Under the pieces are notes generated by a model. That model made no database searches. It worked only from the letters and a program-made list of their open reading frames with translations, and had not been told where the DNA came from. Both the position numbers and the translations under genes were made by a program. Shown here one piece after another: positions 24,450 through 33,097 of a DNA stretch of 64,000 nt (position 1 is its first letter; each line of letters begins with the position of its first letter). This stretch comes from Arthrobacter oryzae. Lineage in GTDB: Bacteria > Actinomycetota > Actinomycetes > Actinomycetales > Micrococcaceae. The DNA lies in NCBI RefSeq assembly GCF_003634095.1, contig NZ_RBIR01000004.1, positions 186,001 through 250,000 of the forward strand. The letters run 5' to 3'.

Positions 24450-27149
24450 CTATGCCTCGTTCTCGTCAAGCGGTGCCGGGGTGGCGGCGCGGACCGGAAT
24501 GGACGCCCCGATCAGGACCGGCTGCCGGGCAGCCAGCGCCTTCTCTTCTGCCGTGGCGGGGCGCATTTGGCCGCGCTCGTCGGGGACGAGGGTGATGGAG
24601 TCGTCGAGCTGGTCCGGGGCGTTGACGAAGGAGCGGAAGCGGCGCAGCCGCTCGGGATCCTTCAGGGTGTCGGCCCATTCGTCGACGTACGTGTCAACGT
24701 GCTTGGCCATGGCGGCCTCCAGGTCCGCGGCGATTCCGAGGGTGTCATGCACCACCACGTCCTCGACGTGCTTGATGCCGCCGTCGAGCTCTTCCTGCCA
24801 GCGCGCGGTGCGCTGCAGGCGGTCGGCGGTGCGGATGTAGTACATGAAGTAGCGGTCGATGTACTTGATCAGGGTTTCGTCGTCCAGGTCCTTGGCCAGC
24901 AGCTGGGCGTGCGCCGGGGTGGCCCCGCCGTTGCCGCCGACATACAGGTTCCAGCCGTCCGCGGTGGCGATGACGCCGACATCCTTGCCCCGGGCCTCGG
25001 CACATTCGCGGGCGCAGCCGGAGACGCCCATCTTAAGCTTGTGCGGGCTGCGGAGGCCGCGGTAACGCAGTTCAAGCCGGATCGCCATGGCCACCGAGTC
25101 CTGGACCCCGAAGCGGCACCACGTCGAGCCGACGCAGGACTTCACGGTGCGCAGGCTCTTGCCGTAGGCCTGGCCGGATTCGAACCCGGCGTCCACGAGC
25201 ACTTTCCAGATTTCCGGAAGCTGCTCCAGCCGGGCGCCGAACATGTCGATCCGCTGGCCGCCGGTGATCTTGGTGTAGAGGCCGTACTGCTCGGCCACCG
25301 CGGCGATCACGCCGAGCTTCTTCGGGGTGATCTCGCCGCCGGCGATGCGCGGGACCACCGAGTAGGTGCCGTCCTTTTGCATGTTGGCCAGGGCGCGGTC
25401 GTTCGTGTCCTGCAGGGTGCCGCGCCCGGCGTCCAGGACGTAGGCGCTGTTCTGGCTGGCCAGGATGTTGGCGATGGTCGGCTTGCAGATATCGCAGCCG
25501 TCGCCTGTGCCGTACTTGGCCATGACCTGCTCGAAGGACGTCAGTTCCAGGACGCGGATGGTCTCGAAGAGTTCCTGCCGGGACAGCTCAATGTGCTCGC
25601 ACAGCGCCTTTGAGACCTCGACGCCGGACTTCGTGAGTTCGCTTTCCAGCAGCTTCTTGAGCATCGGCACGCAGGACCCGCACTGGGTGCCGGCGCGGGT
25701 GCAGCCCTTGAGCTCGCCGAGCTCCTGGACGGGTGCGTTGCCGTCGCAGGCGCCGCAGCCGTTGATGGCGTCCCGGATGGTTCCGGCCGTGACATTGTTG
25801 CAGGAGCACAGCGTGGCATCGTCCGGAAGCTCGGTTTCCGGGGCGTCGCCGCCTCCGGCCGCCGTGAGGTACGCGCCGGGCTCGGCGGCCAGCTCGCGGC
25901 CCAGCATCGGACGCAGGGAGGTGTAGGGGGCGGCGTCGCCGACGAAGATGCCGCCGAGGAGGGTTCTGGCGTCGTCCGTGGTGACGATCTTTTGGTAGAC
26001 GCCGCGGGCCGGGTCGGCGTAAACGATCTCGAGCGCGCCCTCCGTGCGGGCGAACGCGTCGCCGAAACTCGCGACGTCGACGCCGGAGAGCTTGAGCTTG
26101 GTGGCCGTGTCGAAGCCGGGGAAGGTCGCGTCCCCGCCGTGCAGCCGGTCCGCGACAATTTCGGCCATCGTGTTGGCCGGGGCCACGAGGCCCAGGCACA
26201 TGCCGCCGAAGTTGGCGACCTCGCCGATCGCCCAAATGCCGGGCACCTCGGTGGAGCAGTCGTCGGAGATGACCACGCCGCCGCGCTGGCCAAGCTGGAA
26301 CTGCTGGACTGCACCCTCGCCTGCCCGGAACAGTTCATCGCGGGGCCGCACGCCAATCGCGACGATCACGATGTCGGCGTCGACGACGCGGCCGTCCGCC
26401 ATCAGGACGCCGGTCACCTGGCCGTCGTCGTCGGAGAGCACCTCGGAGGGGAACACGCCGCCGTGGACGGTGAAGCCCTTGGCCTCGATGAGCCGGCCAA
26501 GCGACTGCCCGGCCCCCTCGTCCAGCTGGGTGTTCATGAGCCAGGGGGAGCCGTTGATGACGATCGGCGTGGCGCCGAGCTGCTCGGTGCCGGCCGCCGA
26601 CTCCAGGCCCAGCAGGCCGCCGCCGATGGTGACCGCGTTGACCTTGCGCCCAAGCTTCGCGGTGAGGTCCGCAATGGCCTTGTTGATGGACCAGACGTCC
26701 TCGAGGGTGCGGTACACATGGGTGAGTTCGGCGCCCGGGATGGGCAGGCGCGCCGCGTCCGAGCCGGTGGCGACGACGAGCTCGTCGTACGGATAGACGG
26801 TGCCGGCCGCGGACGTGACGGTCTTGCCGGCGGCGTCGATGCTGACGACGCGCTCGCCGGTCACCAGGTCCAGGGCCTCGTGGTCCCACATGGAGGCGCT
26901 GCCCAGGGTGAGGTCCACGTCGCCGTCGGTCAGGGCCTTGCTCAACGCCACGCGGTCGTAGGGGAGGTGGGCTTCCTCGGTAAGGACGCTCACGTGCCAT
27001 CCATCGAGCCCGCGGGCGTGCATGGCCTCGGCGAAGCGGTGCGCGGCGGGGCCGCCACCGGCCACCACAATGCGGCGCGGTGCGGCGCTGGCTGCATTGG
27101 CTGCATTGGCTGCGCCCTGGTTCGGGTGGCTTGAGGGGTGTCCGGTCAC
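24450..27149 (-). CDS. nirB: Nitrite reductase [NAD(P)H] large subunit
   Basis: An 899-residue cytosolic enzyme reducing nitrite to ammonium with six electrons. Domains: FAD/NAD oxidoreductase (about 25-400; VVAGGGPAAHR, TIGGGLLGLESA), BFD-like [2Fe-2S] domain (about 446-495; CSCNNVTAGTIRDAINGCG) with a following TQCGSCVP, sulfite/nitrite-reductase ferredoxin-like half domain, and the siroheme-[4Fe-4S] domain with SCVGSTWCRFG (about 673) and MGVSGCARECAEA (about 711). An Ala/Asn-rich leader precedes the FAD site. It heads the operon with cobA and the nnaR-like gene; nirD is transcribed divergently. Confidence 0.96.
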   Translation of the reverse strand: MTGHPSSHPNQGAANAANAASAAPRRIVVAGGGPAAHRFAEAMHARGLDGWHVSVLTEEAHLPYDRVALSKALTDGDVDLTLGSASMWDHEALDLVTGERVVSIDAAGKTVTSAAGTVYPYDELVVATGSDAARLPIPGAELTHVYRTLEDVWSINKAIADLTAKLGRKVNAVTIGGGLLGLESAAGTEQLGATPIVINGSPWLMNTQLDEGAGQSLGRLIEAKGFTVHGGVFPSEVLSDDDGQVTGVLMADGRVVDADIVIVAIGVRPRDELFRAGEGAVQQFQLGQRGGVVISDDCSTEVPGIWAIGEVANFGGMCLGLVAPANTMAEIVADRLHGGDATFPGFDTATKLKLSGVDVASFGDAFARTEGALEIVYADPARGVYQKIVTTDDARTLLGGIFVGDAAPYTSLRPMLGRELAAEPGAYLTAAGGGDAPETELPDDATLCSCNNVTAGTIRDAINGCGACDGNAPVQELGELKGCTRAGTQCGSCVPMLKKLLESELTKSGVEVSKALCEHIELSRQELFETIRVLELTSFEQVMAKYGTGDGCDICKPTIANILASQNSAYVLDAGRGTLQDTNDRALANMQKDGTYSVVPRIAGGEITPKKLGVIAAVAEQYGLYTKITGGQRIDMFGARLEQLPEIWKVLVDAGFESGQAYGKSLRTVKSCVGSTWCRFGVQDSVAMAIRLELRYRGLRSPHKLKMGVSGCARECAEARGKDVGVIATADGWNLYVGGNGGATPAHAQLLAKDLDDETLIKYIDRYFMYYIRTADRLQRTARWQEELDGGIKHVEDVVVHDTLGIAADLEAAMAKHVDTYVDEWADTLKDPERLRRFRSFVNAPDQLDDSITLVPDERGQMRPATAEEKALAARQPVLIGASIPVRAATPAPLDENEA

Positions 27150-27405
27150 GGTGGGCCTTTCGCATGGGCCGCAGACGGTGCTCTGCAGCTTGTCGTTCCA
27201 GACTAGGCAAAGGGAATTTCGCTTCAGTTTCCCTTATGTTTCGTGATCTTAACTTCTGCATCACGAATGCATTTCCGGACGTGTGAGCTCTCTTTTACGC
27301 GCCGGACACATCCGGCGCCGCCGGATGAAACACCCCGGGCCTACCTTGAATATGTGGCCGCAGCAGCGGTTGAACCCGCAAGGGATGTCTTAGAGAGGGG
27401 CCGGG
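27150..27405. promoter_or_regulatory. Divergent nirB/nirD control region
   Basis: The 256-base spacer contains TTCGTGAT (27240-27247) and ATCACGAA (27260-27267), a perfect 8-bp inverted repeat with a 12-base spacer, plus a second repeat AAGGGAA/TTTCCCTT at about 27209-27234. On the minus strand the latter reads GAAAC-N6-GAAAT, which partly resembles a GlnR box; that match is weak. Either could control both directions. Confidence 0.5.
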
Positions 27406-27813
27406 ATGACCGCCGTACTTGAAAGCGCAGTGCACGACGCACCGCACGACGTTGAGGATCAGGCCGCCGGGCAGGCTGGTGCCTCCGCGGCCGGCTGGCA
27501 CCGTGTGTGTGCCGTGGCGGACCTGGAGCCCGGCTGGGGCGAGGCCGCACTGATTTCCGGGCGCCAGGTCGCGTTGTTCCGGACCGTGAACGGTGAGGTT
27601 TTCGCCGTCGCGCAGCAGGACCCGGCCACCGGCGCGCACGTGATGGCGCGCGGCATCACCGGGTCCCGCGGCTCCCGCCCGACCATCGCCTCGCCCCTGC
27701 ACAAAGAGGTCTACGACCTCGAAACGGGGGAGTGCTTCGTCAACCCGGAGCTGAGCCTGCCGTCCTACCGCACCCGGATCGTCGACGGGTTCGTCGACGT
27801 CGAGGTCGGCTAG
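27406..27813 (+). CDS. nirD: Nitrite reductase [NAD(P)H] small subunit
   Basis: A 135-residue protein with a polar leader and a Rieske-like fold. It has the expected NirD elements WHRVCAVADL, ISGRQVALFRT and IASPLHKEVYDLETGECF, and lacks the Rieske Cys-His ligand pairs, as NirD normally does. It partners NirB. A GGGCCGGG site precedes the ATG. Unusually it is on the opposite strand from nirB, 256 bases away, instead of following it. It converges on the phosphomutase gene. Confidence 0.92.
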   Translation: MTAVLESAVHDAPHDVEDQAAGQAGASAAGWHRVCAVADLEPGWGEAALISGRQVALFRTVNGEVFAVAQQDPATGAHVMARGITGSRGSRPTIASPLHKEVYDLETGECFVNPELSLPSYRTRIVDGFVDVEVG

Positions 27814-27829
27814 GGCGCAACAGGGCCGC

Positions 27830-29569
27830 TCAGAGGCCGAGGGCCTCGCGGACGTCCGCCAGGACGCTGTCCAGCGCGGCGCGGGCCTCGGTCCGGGCCT
27901 GCGGCAGCTCAGCCGCCGAGTCGACACCGCGGATGACCTCGAGGTAGCACTTGAGCTTCGGTTCCGTGCCGCTGGGTCGGATGATCACGCGGCTGAGGTC
28001 CTTTGTCAGGTACAACAGGCCTTCGGTGGGCGGGAGGTGCTCGCTGCCGACGGCCAGGTCAGTGACGGTCTCGACGCCGGAACCGCCAAACGACTCCGGC
28101 GGGCTGACCCGCAGGCGGTTCATCATCGCGTCCAGCAGGCCGAGGTCCGCGACCCGGATGCTGAGCTGATCGCTCGCATGCATGCCGTGCACCAGATAGA
28201 GCTCATCCAGGGTGTCAAAGATGGTTTTGTCCTCGGCCTTGGCGGCTGCCGCGAGCTCGGCGATGAGGACCGCGGCCGAAATTCCGTCCTTGTCGCGCAC
28301 CAGCGACGGCGCGACGCAATAACCCAGTGCCTCCTCGTAGCCGTAGACCAGCCCGGGCACGCGGGCGATCCACTTGAACCCGGTCAGGGTTTCCTCATGG
28401 GCATACCCTGCTGCGGCCGCAATCCGCGCCAGCAGCCGGGAGGACACGATCGAGTTGGCGAACACGCCGGCCGGTGCCTCGCCGGCGGCGGCCAGCCGTG
28501 CCACGACATGGGCGCCCAGCAGGGCTCCGACCTCGTCGCCGCGCAGCATGCGCCAGGCCCCGGTGGCGGGGTCCTTCGCGGCCACGGCGGCCCGGTCGGC
28601 GTCGGGATCGTTGGCGATCACGATGTCGGCGTCTTGGCGTGCCGCCGTCTCGAGGGCCAGGTCCAGCGCTCCGGGTTCTTCGGGATTGGGGAAGTTCACC
28701 GTGGGGAAGTCCGGATCCGGCTCCGCCTGCTCGGCGACGAGCGTAACGTCGGCGAAGCCGGCGGCGTTCAGCACGGCCACCGCCGTCTCCCCGCCCACGC
28801 CGTGCATGGGCGTGAGGACGATTTTCAGTTCGCGGGCCGGGAAGTGCTGCGGAGCCGCAAGGGCTGCGACGGCGGCCTCGTACTCGGCGGCGATGGCGGG
28901 CTCCAGCACGGTCCACCCGTTCGCGGCCAGGACGATGGAGTCCAGGGCGCCGACGGCGTCGATCCTCGCCGCGATCAGGGCATCGTAGGGCGCCACGATC
29001 TGGGCGCCGCGTCCGCTTTCCTCAACCGCATGGCGGCCGAGGTAGACCTTGTATCCGTTGTCCTGCGGCGGGTTATGGCTGGCAGTGACCATGACGCCGC
29101 CGTCGCAGTCCAGCGCCCGCACCGCGTAGGCGAGCAGCGGGGTGGGCAGCGCGGCCGGCATCAGGAAGGTTTCAACGCCGGCCGCGGTGAGGATCGCGGC
29201 CGTTTCCTCGGCGAAAATATCGGAGTTGTAGCGGGCGTCGAAGCCGACGACGACGCGCGGCCGGGTTCCGGGGGAGGCCTGTTCGACGGCGGCGGTGAGG
29301 AAGGCGGCGAAGCCGGCAGCGGCGCGGCGCACCACCACCCGGTTCATCCGGTTTGGGCCCGGTCCGAGGGCGGCCCGCAGCCCGGCCGTGCCGAACTGCA
29401 GGGTGCCGCTGAAACTATCGGCCAGTTCCTGGCGGGCCGCCGCGGCGCCGCCGTCGGTGAGGCGGATCAGCTCGGTCAGGCCGGCGGCAGTGGCGGGGTC
29501 CGGGTCCTGGGCCGCCCAGTCGCGGGCGTCGCTAAGGAGTCGGGACAGTTCGGCATCAGAAGACGTCAT
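27830..29569 (-). CDS. Phosphoglucomutase/phosphomannomutase
   Basis: A 579-residue phosphohexomutase of the larger PgcA/PMM2-like type. The phosphoserine loop is TASHNPPQDNGYKV (about 161), the Mg2+ loop DPDADR (about 324), the sugar-binding loop GYEEALGY (about 405) and the phosphate-binding loop IIRPSGTEPK near the C terminus. It interconverts hexose 1- and 6-phosphates. Start 29569 fits the family; upstream residues to 29695 look non-coding. The upstream ribosome-binding site is poor. It is divergent from the Rrf2 gene. Confidence 0.92.
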   Translation of the reverse strand: MTSSDAELSRLLSDARDWAAQDPDPATAAGLTELIRLTDGGAAAARQELADSFSGTLQFGTAGLRAALGPGPNRMNRVVVRRAAAGFAAFLTAAVEQASPGTRPRVVVGFDARYNSDIFAEETAAILTAAGVETFLMPAALPTPLLAYAVRALDCDGGVMVTASHNPPQDNGYKVYLGRHAVEESGRGAQIVAPYDALIAARIDAVGALDSIVLAANGWTVLEPAIAAEYEAAVAALAAPQHFPARELKIVLTPMHGVGGETAVAVLNAAGFADVTLVAEQAEPDPDFPTVNFPNPEEPGALDLALETAARQDADIVIANDPDADRAAVAAKDPATGAWRMLRGDEVGALLGAHVVARLAAAGEAPAGVFANSIVSSRLLARIAAAAGYAHEETLTGFKWIARVPGLVYGYEEALGYCVAPSLVRDKDGISAAVLIAELAAAAKAEDKTIFDTLDELYLVHGMHASDQLSIRVADLGLLDAMMNRLRVSPPESFGGSGVETVTDLAVGSEHLPPTEGLLYLTKDLSRVIIRPSGTEPKLKCYLEVIRGVDSAAELPQARTEARAALDSVLADVREALGL

Positions 29570-29672
29570 AGGAACCAAACTATCGCCAATCGCCTGCGAT
29601 TCCGCCCCGGCAATCGAGAGTCGGTGTTTCAGTTGCATCACACCCGGCCGAACGCCCGACCCGATGCGGGCC

Positions 29673-29709
29673 TTGACACCCAAATTTCCGGACACGTAGC
29701 GTCTGGAAT
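29673..29709 (+). promoter_or_regulatory. Probable leaderless promoter and operator of the Rrf2 gene
   Basis: TTGACA (29673-29678) and TAGCGT (29697-29702, 18-base spacing) place transcription start at or next to the ATG at 29710. TTCCGGAC (29686-29693) and GTCTGGAA (29701-29708) form an inverted repeat with one mismatch across the -10 region, suited to autorepression. Confidence 0.5.
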
Positions 29710-30189
29710 ATGAAAATGGGCCGCGGGGTGGAGTGGGCGGTGCACAGTTGCGTCAACATGGCGTGGACGCCGCCGGGCGAGCCCGTGAACAGTGCACGGC
29801 TCGCGGAGTTCTACAAGCTGCCCGCCGCCTATCTCAACAAGCAGTTCCAGTCGCTAGTCCGGGCCGGGGTGCTGGAGTCGGTCTCGGGGCCCCACGGCGG
29901 ATTCCTGTTGGCCCGGAGGCCGGAAAACATCAGCGTGCTGGACATTGTCCTGGCCCTGGAGGGCCAGGACCCGGCGTTCCGGTGCGAGGCGATCCTAGGC
30001 AACGTCCCGGACCCGGTCCGGCAGGACAACTTCGCCCGGACGTGCCTGATCTCCCAGACCATGCGCCAGGCCGAGCTCGCGTGGCGGCAGGCGCTGGCCC
30101 GCCAGAGCATCGCCGGGATCGCCGACTCGATGGAGCGGCGGTTCCCGTCGGACAAAGGGAAGGTCCTGGACTACCTGGCGGCGGAATAG
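29710..30189 (+). CDS. Rrf2-family transcriptional regulator
   Basis: A 159-residue winged-helix protein. Its HTH covers about 12-65 (SARLAEFYKLPAAYLNKQF, wing GGFLLARRPENISVLDIV). Only two cysteines, in FRCEAIL and RTCLIS, are seen in the region that holds three in Fe-S-binding members such as IscR and NsrR, so cluster binding is doubtful. There is no ribosome-binding site, consistent with a leaderless message. It is convergent with the purine nucleoside phosphorylase gene. Confidence 0.88.
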   Translation: MKMGRGVEWAVHSCVNMAWTPPGEPVNSARLAEFYKLPAAYLNKQFQSLVRAGVLESVSGPHGGFLLARRPENISVLDIVLALEGQDPAFRCEAILGNVPDPVRQDNFARTCLISQTMRQAELAWRQALARQSIAGIADSMERRFPSDKGKVLDYLAAE

Positions 30190-30203
30190 CCGTTGCCGTT
30201 GAA

Positions 30204-31022
30204 TCAGAGCTTGGCGATGATCCCGGCGAGCAGCTTGGAAATGCGCGGTCCGGCGGCCTGGCCGGCCTCGAGGACTTCCTCGTGGCTCAGCGGCACCGGG
30301 CTGATCCCTGCCGCGAGGTTGGTCACGAGCGAGATGCCGAAAACCTCCATGCCCGCGTGGCGGCCGGCGATGGCCTCCAGCGCCGTGGACATGCCGACGA
30401 GGGACGCTCCGATCCGTTTGGCGTACTGCACCTCGGCCGGCGTTTCGTAATGCGGCCCCGTGAACTGGGCATATACGCCCTCATCCAGCGAGGAGTCTAC
30501 TTCGCGGGCCAGGCCGCGGATGCGGGAGGAGTACAGGTCCGTCAGGTCCACGAACGTGGCGCCTTCCAGGGGCGAGGTGGCGGTGAGGTTGATGTGGTCG
30601 CTGATCAGCACGGGGGTGCCGGGCGTCCAGTCCTCGTTGAGGCCGCCGCAGCCGTTGGTCAGCACGAGGGTCTTGCAGCCGGTGGCCGCGGCGGTGCGCA
30701 CGCCGTGGACTACGGAGCGGACGCCCTTTCCCTCGTAGTAGTGCGTGCGCGCGCCCAGGACCAGGGCCCGTTTGCCCTCCTTGGTCAGCACCGAACGGAT
30801 GGTGCCCACGTGCCCCTCCACCGACGGCGCGGTGAAGCCGGGGATTTCGGACGCGGACAAGGTGGCCGTGGTCTCGCCGATCAGTTCGGCCGCCTCACCC
30901 CAGCCCGATCCGAGCACCAGCGCGACGTCGTGGGCATCCACGCCCGTCTCTTCGGCGATGTAGTTGGCGGCGTCGCGGGCGGCCTCGAAGGGGTCCGCAT
31001 TCAGGAATTCTGTATAGCTCAC
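30204..31022 (-). CDS. Purine nucleoside phosphorylase
   Basis: A 272-residue trimeric-type (PNP/MTAP family) phosphorylase that splits purine nucleosides to base plus ribose 1-phosphate. Markers: VALVLGSGWGEAAE near the N terminus, RTHYYEGKG (phosphate/sugar site), LTNGCGGLNEDW, GPHYETPAEV and GMSTALEAIAGRHAGMEV. Length is normal. It pairs functionally with deoC in nucleoside salvage. The next gene is divergent after 130 bases. Confidence 0.94.
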   Translation of the reverse strand: MSYTEFLNADPFEAARDAANYIAEETGVDAHDVALVLGSGWGEAAELIGETTATLSASEIPGFTAPSVEGHVGTIRSVLTKEGKRALVLGARTHYYEGKGVRSVVHGVRTAAATGCKTLVLTNGCGGLNEDWTPGTPVLISDHINLTATSPLEGATFVDLTDLYSSRIRGLAREVDSSLDEGVYAQFTGPHYETPAEVQYAKRIGASLVGMSTALEAIAGRHAGMEVFGISLVTNLAAGISPVPLSHEEVLEAGQAAGPRISKLLAGIIAKL

Positions 31023-31152
31023 TGGTACAAGTTATCGCGCGGCGGCCCCGCTGCCCAGCACCCGCGCGGCACGTCCGGGCCCGGCGGCGGCCGGGCCGGC
31101 GGCGGTCCGGATTCTTGGTGGCTCCGGTTCGGATGGTGGACAATGGTTGATT

Positions 31153-32568
31153 GTGACTACGCATCCCGATTTCAGCTCACCCCGCATCGCAATCCTCGGC
31201 GGAGGGCCCGGTGGCTACGAAGCCGCCATGGTCGCCGCCTCGCTGGGGGCGCACGTCACCATCATCGAACGTGCAGGACTGGGCGGATCCGCGGTCCTGA
31301 CCGACGTCGTTCCCTCCAAGACCCTCATTGCGACGGCGGACCTGATGACCCGCGTCGGCGAGGCCGGCGAGCTCGGCGTTAAGTTCGATCTCGACGGCGG
31401 CGACTGCAGCCCGACCATGCGCGCGGACCTCAAGCACATCAACGACCGCCTGCTGCGGCTGGCCCGGAAGCAGTCGGAGGACATCCAGGCCGGGCTCGAG
31501 CACCAGAACGTCCGCATCCTGATCGGCTCCGGCAGGCTCCTGGATAACCACACCATCGAGGTCCTGACCTCCGACGGCATCGAAACCGTGGAGGCCGACA
31601 CCATTCTGCTGGCGGTCGGGGCCCACCCGCGCGAGCTGCCGACGGCGCGGCCGGACGGCGACCGCATCCTGAACTGGGCCCAGATCTACAACATGGACGA
31701 ACTCCCCGAAGAGCTGATTGTGGTGGGTTCAGGCGTCACGGGCGCGGAATTTGCCTCGGCCTATAACGGCCTGGGCTCCAAGGTCACCCTGATTTCCAGC
31801 CGCGACCGGGTGCTCCCGGGCTCGGACACGGACGCCGCCGAGGTCCTCGAGGGCGTCTTTGAACGCCGCGGGCTGAAGGTTCTGTCCCGTGCCCGCGCCG
31901 AGACCGTGGAGCGCACTGGCGACGGCGTCGTCGTCACCCTCGGCGACGGTTCGAAGGTGACCGGCAGCCACTGCCTGGTCTGCGTCGGCTCCATCCCCAA
32001 CACGGCCGGAATCGGTCTCGAGGAGGCCGGCGTCGCGCTCACCGAGAGCGGCCATATCAAGGTCGACGGCGTCTCGCGCACCACGGCACCGAACATCTAC
32101 GCCGCGGGCGACTGCACCGGCGTGCTGGCGCTCGCTTCCGTGGCCGCGATGCAGGGCCGGATCGCGATTGCTCACTTCCTGGGCGACAGTGTCATGCCGC
32201 TCAAGCTGCACCAGGTGGCGTCCAACATCTTCACGTCGCCCGAGATCGCGAACGTCGGCGTCTCCGAGGCGGAGATCGACTCCGGCAAGTACCAGGCGGA
32301 CGTCATCAAGCTGTCCCTGCGCAGCAACGCCCGCGCCAAGATGCGCAACCACCGCGACGGCTTCGTCAAGATCTTTGCCCGCAAGGGATCAGGCACCGTG
32401 ATCGGCGGGGTGGTGGTGGGCCCCAACGCCTCGGAGCTCATCTTCGCGATCTCCCTCGCCGTGACCCAGAAACTGCACGTCGACGACGTCGCCAGCACCT
32501 TCACCGTGTACCCGTCCCTGAGCGGCTCCATCTCCGAGGCGGCCAGGCGGCTCCACGTGCACATGTAG
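31153..32568 (+). CDS. Flavoprotein disulfide reductase family NAD(P)H-quinone dehydrogenase (LpdA-like)
   Basis: A 471-residue FAD/NAD protein of the lipoamide dehydrogenase superfamily: AILGGGPGGYEAA at the N terminus, NAD motif VVGSGVTGAEFA, FAD motif IYAAGDCTG and dimerisation domain. The redox-active CxxxxC is missing; the site reads GGSAVLTDVVPSK. This is the state of mycobacterial LpdA (Rv3303c), an NAD(P)H-quinone reductase, so it is not a true lipoamide dehydrogenase. Start GTG 31153 is preferred over TTG 31147. Confidence 0.88.
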   Translation: MTTHPDFSSPRIAILGGGPGGYEAAMVAASLGAHVTIIERAGLGGSAVLTDVVPSKTLIATADLMTRVGEAGELGVKFDLDGGDCSPTMRADLKHINDRLLRLARKQSEDIQAGLEHQNVRILIGSGRLLDNHTIEVLTSDGIETVEADTILLAVGAHPRELPTARPDGDRILNWAQIYNMDELPEELIVVGSGVTGAEFASAYNGLGSKVTLISSRDRVLPGSDTDAAEVLEGVFERRGLKVLSRARAETVERTGDGVVVTLGDGSKVTGSHCLVCVGSIPNTAGIGLEEAGVALTESGHIKVDGVSRTTAPNIYAAGDCTGVLALASVAAMQGRIAIAHFLGDSVMPLKLHQVASNIFTSPEIANVGVSEAEIDSGKYQADVIKLSLRSNARAKMRNHRDGFVKIFARKGSGTVIGGVVVGPNASELIFAISLAVTQKLHVDDVASTFTVYPSLSGSISEAARRLHVHM

Positions 32569-32627
32569 CCGGCCGGCCCGCGACCCGAAAGCTCTAGACG
32601 GATCGGACCTTGGGGCGTTGAATGATC

Positions 32628-32678
32628 CAGTGCATAAAGCACTGCCGGACGCAGCCGTGGCCGCAGGCCCGCGGCTGC
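32628..32678 (+). promoter_or_regulatory. Two hairpins between the quinone reductase and the small downstream gene
   Basis: CAGTGC-ATAAA-GCACTG (32628-32644) and GCAGCCG (32651-32657) with CGGCTGC (32672-32678) lie in the spacer just before the ribosome-binding site at about 32685. They may end the upstream transcript or form a leader for the small gene. Confidence 0.4.
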
Positions 32679-32698
32679 ATTGCGAAGGAGCATATTCA

Positions 32699-32905
32699 AT
32701 GGCGGGAATTGAAGATCATTTCGACAAGGCGTTTCACGGCAAGTCGGTGGCCGAACTGGCGGACTCGCCGGTCGATGCCCTCAAGGGAGTCACCGAGGCA
32801 GACGGCGAGCACTTGAAAGCCGCGTTCGGCATCACGACGGTCAGGGAGCTGGGGACGAACAAGTTCTTCCTCTGGGCGCAGGACGTTGCAAAGCAGGCCG
32901 GGTAG
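32699..32905 (+). CDS. Small soluble protein, function unknown
   Basis: A 68-residue protein beginning MAGIEDHFDKAFHGKSV, with no hydrophobic segment or cysteine. The C-terminal half (LKGVTEADGEHLKAAFGITTVRELGTN) reads like a helix-hairpin-helix motif as found in small DNA- or protein-binding modules; that is a weak inference. The start is well supported by AAGGAG eight bases upstream, and an intrinsic terminator follows. No family recognised with certainty. Confidence 0.7.
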   Translation: MAGIEDHFDKAFHGKSVAELADSPVDALKGVTEADGEHLKAAFGITTVRELGTNKFFLWAQDVAKQAG

Positions 32906-32968
32906 CGGCCGCATTTCCGGGGCCCCCGGCGTTGCGCGCAGCACGGCGCTGAGAAGCTGACCTCCAGA

Positions 32969-33005
32969 AGGGTTCAATGGCATGGCGCCATTGGACCCTT
33001 TTTGC
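32969..33005 (+). terminator. Intrinsic terminator
   Basis: AAGGGTTCAATGGC (32969-32982) pairs with GCCATTGGACCCT (32988-33000), one G-U pair, followed by a run of T (to 33003). This is a textbook rho-independent terminator for the small gene upstream. Confidence 0.88.
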
Positions 33006-33063
33006 GTGAGGCCATCGGCGCCCGGCCTGGCCGCGGGAGGGTGTTCGGAAACGAAGCGGTTTA

Positions 33064-33097
33064 CATCCTGACACTATTTGCATATATTGTCAGGATG
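33064..33097 (+). promoter_or_regulatory. Palindromic operator overlapping the tetR start
   Basis: CATCCTGACA (33064-33073) and TGTCAGGATG (33088-33097) are perfect complements with a 14-base AT-rich spacer that holds TATATT, a probable -10. The right arm includes the ATG of the TetR gene. Self-repression by that TetR protein is the natural reading. Confidence 0.75.

Noticed and set aside
31153..32568. Dihydrolipoamide dehydrogenase
   Set aside because: The redox-active CxxxxC is absent; the sequence fits LpdA-like quinone reductases instead.
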